A DNA stretch of 64,000 bases. It comes from Melieria omissa. Lineage: Eukaryota; Arthropoda; Insecta; Diptera; Ulidiidae. The notes beneath the pieces are model-generated. The model was not told the origin of the DNA. It worked only from the letters and a program-made list of their open reading frames with translations, and searched no databases. Numbering within the stretch: position 1 is the first letter of the stretch; every line of letters starts with the position of its first letter. Positions 22,688 through 35,300 of the stretch are shown in pieces. The stretch lies in contig OZ020268.1 of NCBI GenBank assembly GCA_963971225.1, positions 50,580,404 to 50,644,403 of the forward strand. Reading direction: 5' to 3'. The translations under genes were made by a program, and so were the position numbers.

Positions 22688-25600
22688 GGCGATTAAACAT
22701 TGTGGTTTTGCCTTTAGTTTGTACTATTTGGTTATTCCTTTGCAGTGCCTGCGCTGACCCACAAGCATGTCTTTTTAAGTCTGCCATTGTTATATTTTTA
22801 ATTCTTCAGCAAACATGCGTAGTCCTACTACATACATAAAAAATCCCATTGAAAATTAACAAAATTTAACAACAAAACAAAACAAATTAAATTAAATTAC
22901 TCTCTTGGAAAACGAATTGTATTTAATGCTTTGAAACAAAAAAGTTTCAATATAAAATTTGAAATTTATCTATGCATACATTTAATTTGCAATCGTCTAT
23001 GAAAATCCCATAAATATGCGCGGCAGCAATTTAATGCTTTTGCTGAGTGAAGAGCGTTTACAATCAAACGCCTGGAAAATACATACTTAATTCTAATTAA
23101 TGTCATACACATCCTCTTCGCACATCTAGAACCTATGGCTTATAAACACCAAAATTTTCATTTAATTCATCGGTTATAAAATGAAAATTATAGCACTTGA
23201 AAACGAAATTTAAATAAACCACAAATTCGAATTTTTGGACTTTTCTTTAAAAAAGATAAGTGGTAAAGGGGCAAAGAGTTAGAGGTTGTATATGTTGCAA
23301 TATGTTACTCTACATTCTTTGGTAGATTTTATATCCTCTGGACCATTGACGCACACAGGGTGGTTTCGTGGGTTGAAACCCTCCTCCCAAAAACAAAACA
23401 TACTGTTGAAAAATATGGTATTAGGGTCAAAAGTTGTACGTACTCCCCTCCCCTCCCCTACCGCACAACCCTCACAATCAAATGAAATCCTGTATAGACC
23501 ATACCACAATTCTTTTTATAATTTATCATTGTTTCAAGGGATGTTTTTTTTGACATCGATTTTTTCTTCGTACCCAATGTCAGGATTTAGGTTAGGTTGA
23601 ATTTAATATTTTATTCCTGCTTATAATTAAAGTTTGCAGCATGCTTGCTAAAGTAAACATAAGTATTAACATTCAAGTTGTTTATATGTAGGCTTGTTTA
23701 AACAAATAATATGAATTTACATTGGAAAGCACGTTGAATGATGTCTTATGCACTTTGTTGTTGGCAACAAGAAGCTGTATTTTTATGATTTTTATTTTAT
23801 AAACACTTATGTACTATTTTTGTTTCATATCTTGCCGCCTTCAATCCACTGTTCCTGTATGCAACCTTGCGCCTCATCAGCTGTTTTCAAGCAAATTTTC
23901 TTGCCGACTGGCAGTGTTTTTATTTACTTGCCGGATTCCGAAATTCGTTTATAGGCGGACGCACAATAACAAACGAAAAATGTAAATTATCTGCTTGTTT
24001 CGCTCATAATTTAAAAGCTAATCGTGCTGTTTGGCATGGCGTTTTGTGCATTGACTCATACATTTTGCTTATCAACAAACGTTGGTCGGTCACGTGTTAC
24101 GTGCTATACGCAATACGCAGCAATCTGCAGCAGCAGATTTATCAGTTGTTGAGTGGGTTACACAATGTGCTTCGATAGTGTTGTTTTGAAAGCGTTAAAA
24201 AAACAGGGGTCTGAGCAGTCTTGAGTAAATGTCACTGCTGCAGCATGTTTGTTCTGAAGGAAAGGCAAAAGCTGATTAAACTCGTTTTAGATTTTTTATT
24301 AAACTTTATGAAGGTGTAAGGACTTTACTAACTTGTATACAACAACAGCATTTGAAAGAACTAAGGCAACATCTACGCTCAAAATAAAAACGTCGAACTT
24401 CAGATATGAATGAAGATTACATTAGTAGGTTTCATGTCAACACAGGACGCCGATACGCCGATTTTGGGGCTTTTTCTATATTCTAATATTTTTTTAAAGG
24501 TTTGCAGATAAAACAGCTTCCAAAAGAAAATTTTTCTTTATTGGAAGTTGATTGAATCCTTGATCCGCTGAACTATATTATAATAATGCGTTAAGCACTT
24601 TGGTATCGTATTCGTCTGATTGTTATGCCCAATGAAATTAGCGTTTTCTGACACTTGATCATCAGAACAAATGTCATATAATATTCAAGAAAATGAATAT
24701 TATTGAAGATATCTTTCAACAGATATCATCAACTTCAGCTCAATTGTGTAGGAAGGTAATTTGTTTATTTCCTGTGCGCCTTTTTGAACTCAAAGCGATG
24801 TCAATTACGATTTCGCCTTTTACTTCCAAATTTTTTATGAAAATGTTTACAAAGGAGTTGTTGCGGCGTTGAAAAATCGAAAACCAATAGAACATAAGCA
24901 TACAAAATCTCAAACCTTTACTACTTTACTTTATTTACTTTATTCTAGAGAACGTGATGCAAATGCAAACAAAACATGCTTAATCATCTCATCAAAAATT
25001 TTGTTTTTCTTGCCCTGTGTTATCAAAATGCGCATTTATTTCCCTTGATCTTCTGTTCTAGGCTTAGCTCAACCGATTTCAAAACGCTCGCGATAGCGTC
25101 CACTTCCCACATCTAAGTATGTATATTTCAATTAAATGCCTTGCGCAATTCATAAATTCTTTTGAAGCGTCTGCTTCGCATTTGTCATGATGCTGATGGC
25201 CTACAAACGTACGAACGCCATTCATTGCCAGCTAGTCTGCATGTGTGTGTTTGTCTGTATGTGTGTGTAAACGGTTTCAGTGCAATGCCAGGGGGTAACT
25301 GAATACGTTTGATGTCTTTTGAATTCGATAACTCACCACATCTTTGTGACTTTGAGTTGGTTAGTTTGATGTCTTTGCGGTTAGCACGAATAACGAACGA
25401 TTGCGTTATTGCTGCATTGAAGGGCTTTATTTTTCCCCATACATGCACACACATACAAATACATATGTGTGAATGGTGGGGTTGTCGATATATGTTATCT
25501 CCAACCGGTGAGCTATCTCGAAGTTTGCGCACAGCTGGCAGCAAAGCGAGAAACTCATTTCATATTCGCATCTCGCGCTCGTCACACGCCAACCTGTGAG

Positions 25601-26336
25601 CAGTCGCACATATTTTCGCTTTACCAAGACCAGTGACGAACCGGCTAAGCACAAAGTGTAGCGCAGAGTACGAGTACATAAGTAATAGCAGAAATATTAT
25701 TGAAATATATTCGTGAAGCGGCGACCAAAACAAAGACACGCAAACTATACTGAAAACGGAAAACCCCCCCAGTGCAGCCGTGAGCGGCCAGTGATTAGTC
25801 AAAACACACAAGCAAAAAATTATAGCCAAGTTATGTCGCTCGACATTGCGGAGCCGCAGTTACTTGAGAATTGGGTTTAGTTGTGTTTCGGCTGTTGCGG
25901 GTGGTTGTACTCGTGTTTCATACACTCGGTTCGATGGTGTTGTTCATTCAACAAGTGTTTGCATCTTGCTGACGTGCGTCTTCTTCGCTTTCTCCCCTTT
26001 GCATTGCACGCCCGAAGGAACTCCATATCGCGTGGCGTCTGCGAGACGAGGTCACTACTGAGGTTTCTGCACACACAGCGTGTGGCCACAAACGCAGCTG
26101 GTCTACACACACTGCATGCGTCTTTGACAGCTGAAGCGTGCAACATCTGGAGGCCACAACGAAGGTTAGCCCAAGCCTCTGTTTGACAGTGGATACCCAA
26201 GTTTGCTGCTTGTCGCTCGAACACACTAAGCACGCCAACTCCACTCGACAGGTTATCCAGCATCGTATCACTGCACCAACGTCCGCACAGTAACAAGGGC
26301 TACAGTGCATCCCAGCTACAACGCAACGTCAGAATA
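22688..26336. other. Spacer between Pink1 and the AIFM3-like gene
   Basis: 3.6 kb with no gene I can support. The 5' part is AT-rich Pink1 3' flank. At 23,280-23,600 a block with CCTCCTCCC and poly-pyrimidine runs has a repeat-like look but no second copy here. From about 25,180 base composition shifts and CACA/GTGT runs appear. The last 700 bp (25,620-26,336) is probably the promoter and 5' leader of the downstream gene; overlapping open frames on both strands there are treated as shadows. Confidence 0.45.
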
Positions 26337-29300
26337 ATGGGTTCGGCCAATTGCAAGGAGTATGTGACGACATCCAAAAGCAACGATTCGTGCACCAACC
26401 AACAGAATGGTACGTACCGAGGGAAAGCGGGCGCCTGTGCGCAGTTGACAGTCATTTACTCTACGCAATTAGTTAGAGACATATGCGTATATATGCATAT
26501 GTATACTGGAATAATCGAATGCCTTACAAGTGCGGTGATTCGTCTGGGTGTGATTCGTCTGGGTTATTGGGTGATTGAGTTTTATCAAATTTAAGAAAAA
26601 TGTTCAAATGCTGTAAAATGAACCGGCAGCCCTTGAGTTAGATTAGATTCATGTTGTCCTGGCAGCTTCATATATGAATACAAGCACATGGAGTTTTCGT
26701 CTCAATTCTGTAGAGTGATTTGGCAGTTTGTTATAAAAAGATATTTTGCTCTCAAAGGTTACCAATGTTTTTCTGAGAAAGAGACCGTCAAAGGAAAAGA
26801 AAGAATAAACGTGTTTTGTATTTATATTTTTTATTTTAATTTTTTATGTCTCGTCCCTAAGACTCGCAATTTAATGCGAAAAGTTTATTTATTTAGTGGT
26901 TGAACTACAGTTATTCTTTATTTATATTTAAAAAATCCGATAATAACAATTATTTTGGTTAGTTGTTGTCTTATGATAACAATTATTGGTGACTTTTATT
27001 TATTAACTCATTAATAAAAATCATTCAGTGACTTCAGTGACATTCAGTGACATCAATAAAAATCATTCAATGACTTTTATTTTTTAACTTACCAATAAAA
27101 ATCATTTAGTGACTTTTATAAATAAAAGTGATTCAGTGACTTTATAAAAGTCACTGAATGATTTTTATTGATGACTTAAAAAACAAAAGTCATTGAATGA
27201 TTTTTATTGCTGACTTTTATTAATAAAAGTCACTGAATGATTTTTATTGATGAGTTAAAAATACAAGTCACCAATAATTGTTATCACAGGACAGCTAAAA
27301 TAAAAATCGAAATAAAACTATTATTAGTGGACTAGTATGAAATTAATCAAAAATAATAATTAGTTATTAAAGGATTTAAAAAAAAAAATATTAATAATAA
27401 TTTTAATTTTTTTGTTTTTCCATAAAAATTACAAAAAAAAAGTTTATTGGCAAGTTTGATTCTACGTGCGAAAAGAAATGTATTGGTATATTTCATTTAT
27501 TTGCATGATTTTTCCTTCATAGTAATTTTTCAAATATAGTTTTCATAAATAACGGTTATTTCCGATCCCTGGTTTAAAATCGGCATTATATGAATTTTAT
27601 AGTATACTTGTAAAACAATTTGATGATTGAAATTTAAAATTTGATAATTGAAATATTTTGACTAATCGTAACGTAACCAGTAAAACGCTTGTTTCCTAGA
27701 AAACATTATAGTGAATAAGAGAAAGAGTAAAATAAGAACAATGTATAGAAGAAACTAAACAGGTTAACGTAATCTTTAATGGGTTAAGGGACACACAACC
27801 ATTTACAGTTCAAATATTCATTAACTAACCGATTATTTTAATGAATATCAAAGTTTTCTTATTTCTTAAATTACTTTGCTATGACAAATCTGGTTGAAAA
27901 TGGGCGGATCATATCCACTTGCATATCGGTTTTTAGTTGGTACATCAGTTGTATCTGTATAAAATTTCATAGGTATCCTTAATTTCACTCGTTCAAGAGG
28001 TATCAGGTGGCTACCTACTTGACAGAAGATATATATTTAATATACATATACATTTCTCCTTCTGGGCGTAGCACACTCCTTGACAAAGTGTGTAACCATA
28101 GCAATTGCTATTGAGTTAACTCACAAGAGGGCATAACAATCGAGTCTTATCCGTGAAAACAGCAAGTGTTCATATGTACATACAGTCGTGCCTGGATATA
28201 GTGAACTAATTATTGCAAGGCCTGTTCACAGTATTGAGGTTGTTCACTATATCAAGGTTAACATTTTTGTTCAAAAACTAGTTTTATTTGCTCAAAATAC
28301 ACTTTTTGTTTTTTGCTTGATATTGGTTTCAAAATTTTGTTCAATATTTAGAAGCGCCATGTCAAAATTTGGGTGTTCACTATATGGAGGTGTTCACTAT
28401 ATAGGGTGTTCACTATACCCAGACACGACTGTATTTGTACATTGCTTTTCCTATTATTCGCTATATACAAGCTATATGCATGAACTCATAGTTAGAAACA
28501 AGTAGTTTTCCATATGGTTTTTGTTCATTTCGTTTCATTTATTCTGTGTAATGGAAATTTACGATGTGAAAATAACACGCAATCTTGGGGGGAAATGAAA
28601 GAAAGGGAATTACACTTTGCTTGGAACACAAAATAATGCGAGTTACACTTTGCTTGGAACACGAAAATTCAGTAGTAGAGGGATTGAACTTAACAAAAAG
28701 GGCAAAATCCAAGAGTGTCCGGTGTCTTATCGGACCTGCTTGCGTGTGAACAGAGCCAGAGAATGAGTTAGTGGACTTGCTATAGCTTTATTTAGGTTAG
28801 GTGACAGAGGTTTGAAGTAAGAATTTATGGACACTTAACTTGAACCTACCGAGGTCATAGGTGTTGGGCGAAAATGTCTGCAGGGAAACCATTCCATAGT
28901 TGTGCCGCACGGGTACGAAAGTGTTATTTATTTCAGTTAGAAATTCAGTACGAAGTTGTTTCTTCACAAGTAGGCATTGTAGCTAATATACAACTAGTCA
29001 GTCTAGTCAGTTACAACTGCGTTTTCTAGTATGAAATTACCTTTCATTCATTACCATCCACCGTAGTAATGAACCGCACTCATTGAACAAGGACGAGCGC
29101 CACTCTTTTATCTCCCTTGCACTGTTGGCTACTCGGCTTGTTTATAACCAATGTGAGAACGCAATGCAAAGTGAGGTTTGGCATTGGTGGCATTGCTGAC
29201 AAGTGAGTGGCACAGTTGGCAGAGTTTTGCACGCAATAAACCATGTGAATGAATGGTTTCAATTAAAAACCTTTCGCACGTTCATTTCATATTTCAATTT

Positions 29301-32300
29301 CATAGCACGAAATTGTTGAAATGGGCCACTAATAACTTTACAGACAACACGTTATAATTTTGTCCTTGTCTCTCTGTAAACTAGGTTTTTAGTGGACCTA
29401 CAACGCCGATAAACGCCCACCAAATGCCCCTTCACCCACACTGGACATTCGCATGGCCTGTTCTCTTAGTTGTTCGAATGCGATTAGCGAATTTCACTGA
29501 GCTGCGAATAGCGACCACACACAACATAGCGGCCAAGGCAACGAATCCAACAACAAACATACACGTGGAAAACTACGTATATACAATTGCACTCGTCGAT
29601 TTGCTTGAAAAGGAAAATCAGTCAGTTGTTTGTTGATTTTTGTTGTGTACGTTTGTCTTTAATTCGATTCTGTCTGTCAATTTGAGGCAAGCACCAAGAA
29701 AAAGTTGGGCCAAAAACCGAATAAAGGCAGCGATCCATTGGCAATTCATTCATTGAAGCGGCTTTAAAGCGGGCAAGCTGCTAGTGAAATCGAGACAAGG
29801 CAAATCAGAAGTATAATTAGGTAATAATCGTAGTAAATGCCAAGAACAAAACCTCAAAGCCAGCAGCTGAATTTCAAACAATGTGTAGCGATTTGCTAGG
29901 CAAATGCGCGTAATGGAACTTTTTTGCGAAGCAAATATTGCTCAAGGTTATCCAGTTGTGAAACGCAGCCAGACCGCCAGCCACGAGTCGGCCACATATC
30001 AGCGCGTCAGAAAATCGTGCAGTGCCGCAGTCGTGGTCGTATGTGCTATAATGTTATCGCGTTCGTTGCTAATTGCTTGGGGATCACTGCTGCGGGGGCG
30101 AGCTGACGACGGCAACAGAATTCTCATTGACAATTACAAAAGCGCACACCGGCATTTGCTGCACGCTGCTCAGTTCGATGGCTGAAAAAGTTACACAAAT
30201 ACTATATCTGTGCAATTTTATCGACGATGTTACCGAAGCAATGGGTCAGGAACGATCACTGCCCTTAACTCGGCATTGGTGTGCTGGGGTATACCATACC
30301 CCAGAGGTTGAATTTTTGTGAATAATACGGATATCAGTTTTATGTGGGCACTATCGCTTCTAGTCGCTTCAGCCGCCGTGGCTCAGTTGGTTAGTGCGTT
30401 GGACAACGAGTCAAAGGCAGCAACCGCAGGTTCAAAGACTGCCTGTAATAACACCTAAAAAAAAATAACGGAAAACTCGTTTTCTCTTTCGGTGGCTGTC
30501 CTCAGCTGGAAATGGCAAACCTCTGAGAGTAAAAATTACTTTCAATTATTACTATTCCATCGCTTCTAGTAGCTGTTTATAACAGTCCAACCATACACAT
30601 TTGCTATCCAAAAACAACTTGAGTGTGACCAGATTTCAGTCACATCCCGCTAAAGTTCATTGGGGTATGACATACCCCACCACACCAATAACGTAACTTT
30701 TTGTGTAAATGATTTTGAATTCAAATTGATATTTTCGATGGTCTAGTAGTCATCGATTTATTAAAAAATTCACCGTACGGAAAAATAAGAGGCAAATACC
30801 AACTGCCCAACTGCTACGCGCAAGAAAATCTCCCAGTTCAGTATTCGCATTTCGCTGTCGTAGAAAACGAATGTCGTATGTTCCCTTGAATTTAATAGCA
30901 CATACGACAATCGTTTTCATCGTATATGTTCCAAAATATATCATTCGTTTTCTACATCATCATGATTCTGTAAACCCTCGAGATAAGGCGAAGCTGTACC
31001 AAAACGTCGTCAGTACAGCACACGATGTTCGGTTTGTCCGAGTAAAAAACATCATACGACTTGCGAAAAATGCGCTAATTTTGAGACCCTGTAATTCGCT
31101 ACTATTACATGGTAGCTACCAAAAATTTAATGTCACAAGACTATATGTATTTCGTTTTAAAAACAGACTATGTTTTTTGGAAAATTATATAAAGAAATTT
31201 TTTTTAAACCCCATTATATGGAGTCAACTTATAAATATGGTATTTTTCGTTTATTTTTGTTATTTTCATTTACAAATTGCTTGCACATGGAGTGTTTTTG
31301 CATTTTTTTATGTAAAAGTAAATGAAGAATAATATATAATTGCTATATTTTATATTTGTGTTGTTTCGTGAGGTTGCTGCTATATAAATTGTGGGGTATG
31401 TCATACCCCACCACACCAACGCCGAGTTAAAATTAGGTGTGTTTGGTATGAGTTTGTTTATGCTGCTGACTGAAGAGTGCATCGAAGCTGCGATTCCAAT
31501 CTGAGTCTTCGCTCCGAGCATCTCCACAATCCGCAGACCACGACCACATCCCCACAATTGTTTAAAACCTCGAACACACATTTTGGACAATTTGAATGGC
31601 TTGGAAAATTTATTTTTGGATTTTGTTACTGTCTGCATTCCGTCTCTCCGACAGAGGTCCTTGTCTTATGATCCTTTAGGGGACCACAATAGAGCTAACA
31701 GCTTGCAGTGTATAACTTTTTTTAAGCCTAATTCAATTCATTTCATCTCTTTGGAATCGTCTCTCGTGATTTGATGGTACTCTATGCAACTAAAAATACA
31801 GTTCAATATTTTTAACACTAGGATGTGCAACTGGGCTTTTCCAGGCCCATTTTGACTTTGAGTAGTCGCCAAATTGTTTCTTTAGCTCTGATCGCTGAAA
31901 TATTTTATGCCAACTATCGCTAATGTTTTCTAAACGAAACGAAACTAACAAGAGGTTATTTGCATAAATTTTGTAGAACAAACATGACCACTTTATGTAT
32001 GTAGGCGCTAAGTGGAGCAACTGGGCCTGGCGAGGCCCATAAGCGTAATCAGCTATTCCTACGATTTTCGCCCAGTTAGGCGTGGCATAGACAGCTGATA
32101 CTTGGCACACGTACTCTATGATAGTATAGCTGTGTGTCGAAGTAATTATTTGGGGGGATTTCTTAAGAGAGTGGGGGTTGAGGTGCCCCAAAAAGTAAAA
32201 CTGCTATTTGTATATGGCACAGCATTTAAATTATTTATTTATTGATTAAATTGAAATCAACATAAATAGAGACAGTTTATTCTGCAGCACAGCCATGGCA

Positions 32301-35300
32301 CAAACATAGTTTTTTTACAGAGCCGTGTTCAAGGCACATGAAATTTTTACATGAGTTACACGAGAAGAAGGTTTTGCGCCGTTTTTTGTCATGTTGAGGC
32401 TTACACCATGCACAGTCCTTTCGTTGTTTCTTGTCTGGTCGTGCGGATGTGCTTGGGGCTGGGTAGTAAGCTTGTGTCTGTAATAATAAAGACAGAATTA
32501 ACAATGCATAATAGTTTATTTTTAATAATTACTTACAAAAACATTAAATTTCGCCATAGCTGCACTGATATTAGGCCAGCGGCTAACGTGACTGTTCATT
32601 GCCCTATTTTCCATGTGAGGAGTGACCAACTGAGTCGTTAAAAGCGTTAGATATTCACGACGTTTATCCGTTTTGGGTGATCGTTTCAACGAATCGTGAA
32701 CAATAAAGGATGCCAGGCCAGCAATATCTAATATGTTATAAAACATGGAAAGTGGCCAACGGTTTGTGCCACGCTTGCACGAGTAACTACTGAGCATCTG
32801 GTCCATAGTATCGACACCTGCTTTATTTTCGTTGTAATCCAAAATTTGATAAGGCTTCTTTTATTGGCATTGTCAACTTTGGATACATAATGCTGTGTTG
32901 ACAGCAAAATTACTGCCTTATTTTTTTTGGCACATATGAGCACAATGAAACTTGCTCGTTGTAATAGCCAAACAATGTTTCCTCCAGTTTACGATTCGTC
33001 GACTTTTTGAACTCCTCTGGGACAAACCGTTTATTGGGACGGACAGTTCCTACAATTGCCATTTGCCACATTATTTGAAAGAACATTTTCCAGCCGCAAT
33101 TTTTGTAACAAACAGATAAAATAAAGGGTTTTATAATCCCCCTTGCGTGCGCCACTGCACATATTAATTGTAATTGAGTCACCAAACATGGCTTCTCGTG
33201 TTTGAATAATTTTTGTTTAACGGCTTACGTACATTTTAGGTACATTTTTCATATATTTACGAAAACATGTAAAAATTTCATGGGCCTTGAACACGGCTGT
33301 GTAAATAAACTATTTTTATGCCATGGCTGTCCTGCAGGTAAACTGTCTCTTTTTTTGTTGATTTGAATTTAATCAATAAATTAATTAATTAAATGTTGTG
33401 CCATATACAAATAGCAGTTTTACTTTTTGGGGCACCTCAACCCCCCACCCTATTAAGAAATCCCCCCAAATAATTACATCGACACATAGCTATACTATCA
33501 TAGAGTACGTGCGCCAAGTATCAGCTGTCTATGCCACGCCTAACTGGGCGAAAATCGTAGGAATAGCTGATTACGCTTACGGGCCTCGCCAGGCCCAGTT
33601 GCTCCACTTAGCGCCTACAAACTAGTCGCTCATCCTAGTGTTAATAACAATATTTTTAACTCTATAATACTTATTAGAGATACTTTTTTTAAAGTCACAC
33701 AGAAGATATTCGAACCTTTTGGTCTTTTGGCTTGTTTGGATTTAGTCTTGTCTGGAATTAGTTAAATCTGGATTTAATCTAAATCTTGTTTTATCTTGTT
33801 TGAATTTTTTTCGTATTCTTACTTTCTGGATTGTTGACTTATCATCTCTTTGTTTTACATATACAGTCGAACTTCCCTATAATGAATTCGCACGGGACCA
33901 GAAAAAAGCTTCATTATATAGAGACTTCATTATATAGAAATTATGATATTTGTTCATCTTTTATTTAAAATAATGAGTATTTTAGTTTGGATTACACCCT
34001 TCCACTTTTCTTCCCCAACAAATCCTTCTAACATTTAGAGACTTAAAAACATTATTCGGTACGTTGCTCTTCATCTCCACAAAGGTTCTAGAGAAGTAGA
34101 AACTCATCCCAATGTATTGCTGCGACATTTTCACTTTATTCACTCAAAACAAACAATTGCTGTCAAAATTGTTAGTGATATGACTTTCTTCTTCTTATGC
34201 TGTTGTTTTTTTTACTTCTGGGGTTCCCCTAAATATGTTTCACTGTTTTCGGTATTTAGTGTTTTTAATATGCGTGACAGAAAATAGCATGGAAAAATTC
34301 ATTATATGGAGACAAAAAACGAATGAAAGCGAAGTTTTCAACTAAAAAATTTATTCATTGTAGAGAAATATTCACTATATGGAAATTCATGATAAGGAGA
34401 TCAAAATGCACTTAGAATAGAACGATAAAGCTGTGTCTTTGAAATTAGTTCATTATACGGAGAACTTCATTATATAGAAGTTCACTATAGCGAAGTTCGA
34501 CTGTATCTAGATTTGGTCTGAATTAAGTCTTATCTGACTTTTGCCTTGTCCGTTTTACAAGTTGTACGTATATTTTGATTATTTTTATGTCGATGCCTTT
34601 CTTGACTCGTTATACACTCGTCTTGACTAACCAGAAAAAGTGTTTGTGGACATTTTAAGTACAAATAATAGCTCCTCTTCATAACTGAACACAAAATGGC
34701 AATCAATTTACAGATATTCAGGAAGTCAATGTTCTTATTTTAGAATGAGTACTGAGTAATGAGTTATCTAGAATTTGTAATAATGTGTTTATCCGCTGTG
34801 TCTAAAAATTTAATTTGCATTAAAACTTAAACGAAGATACAGAGACAGCAGGTCCCGATTTTATGACTTCAGCCTATTATTATAAATTAGTATTCTCGTA
34901 ATAATCAAATTTACTGAATACTGACAGAGAACGTGCGCGGCATACACAGTGCTGTCTATTCCTTTTTAAAGTTTTGTTATCTGCAGATGCTTGATAACCG
35001 TTTGACGAAATACAATTGACGTCGTTGAAATTCGATTTGAAGATATTAAAAAATGTCAAGAAAATTAATAACAAGTTAAGGCTGCACCTTAATAGCACTT
35101 TCGATTAGTTGTGTTTGTGTTTGCTTTGGAAGTTTGGAATGATAGGTGGAAATAGAAGAAAGTAAGAAATTTGAAACATTTTATACCTTTCTAGATTGGC
35201 AATGGTGAAATATATGTTTGTCTTCAAGTTTTTAACAAATAAATTATGAGAGAATTATTGTTACAATCAGTGGTGGATTCAGGGGATGGTTTGGGGGTTG

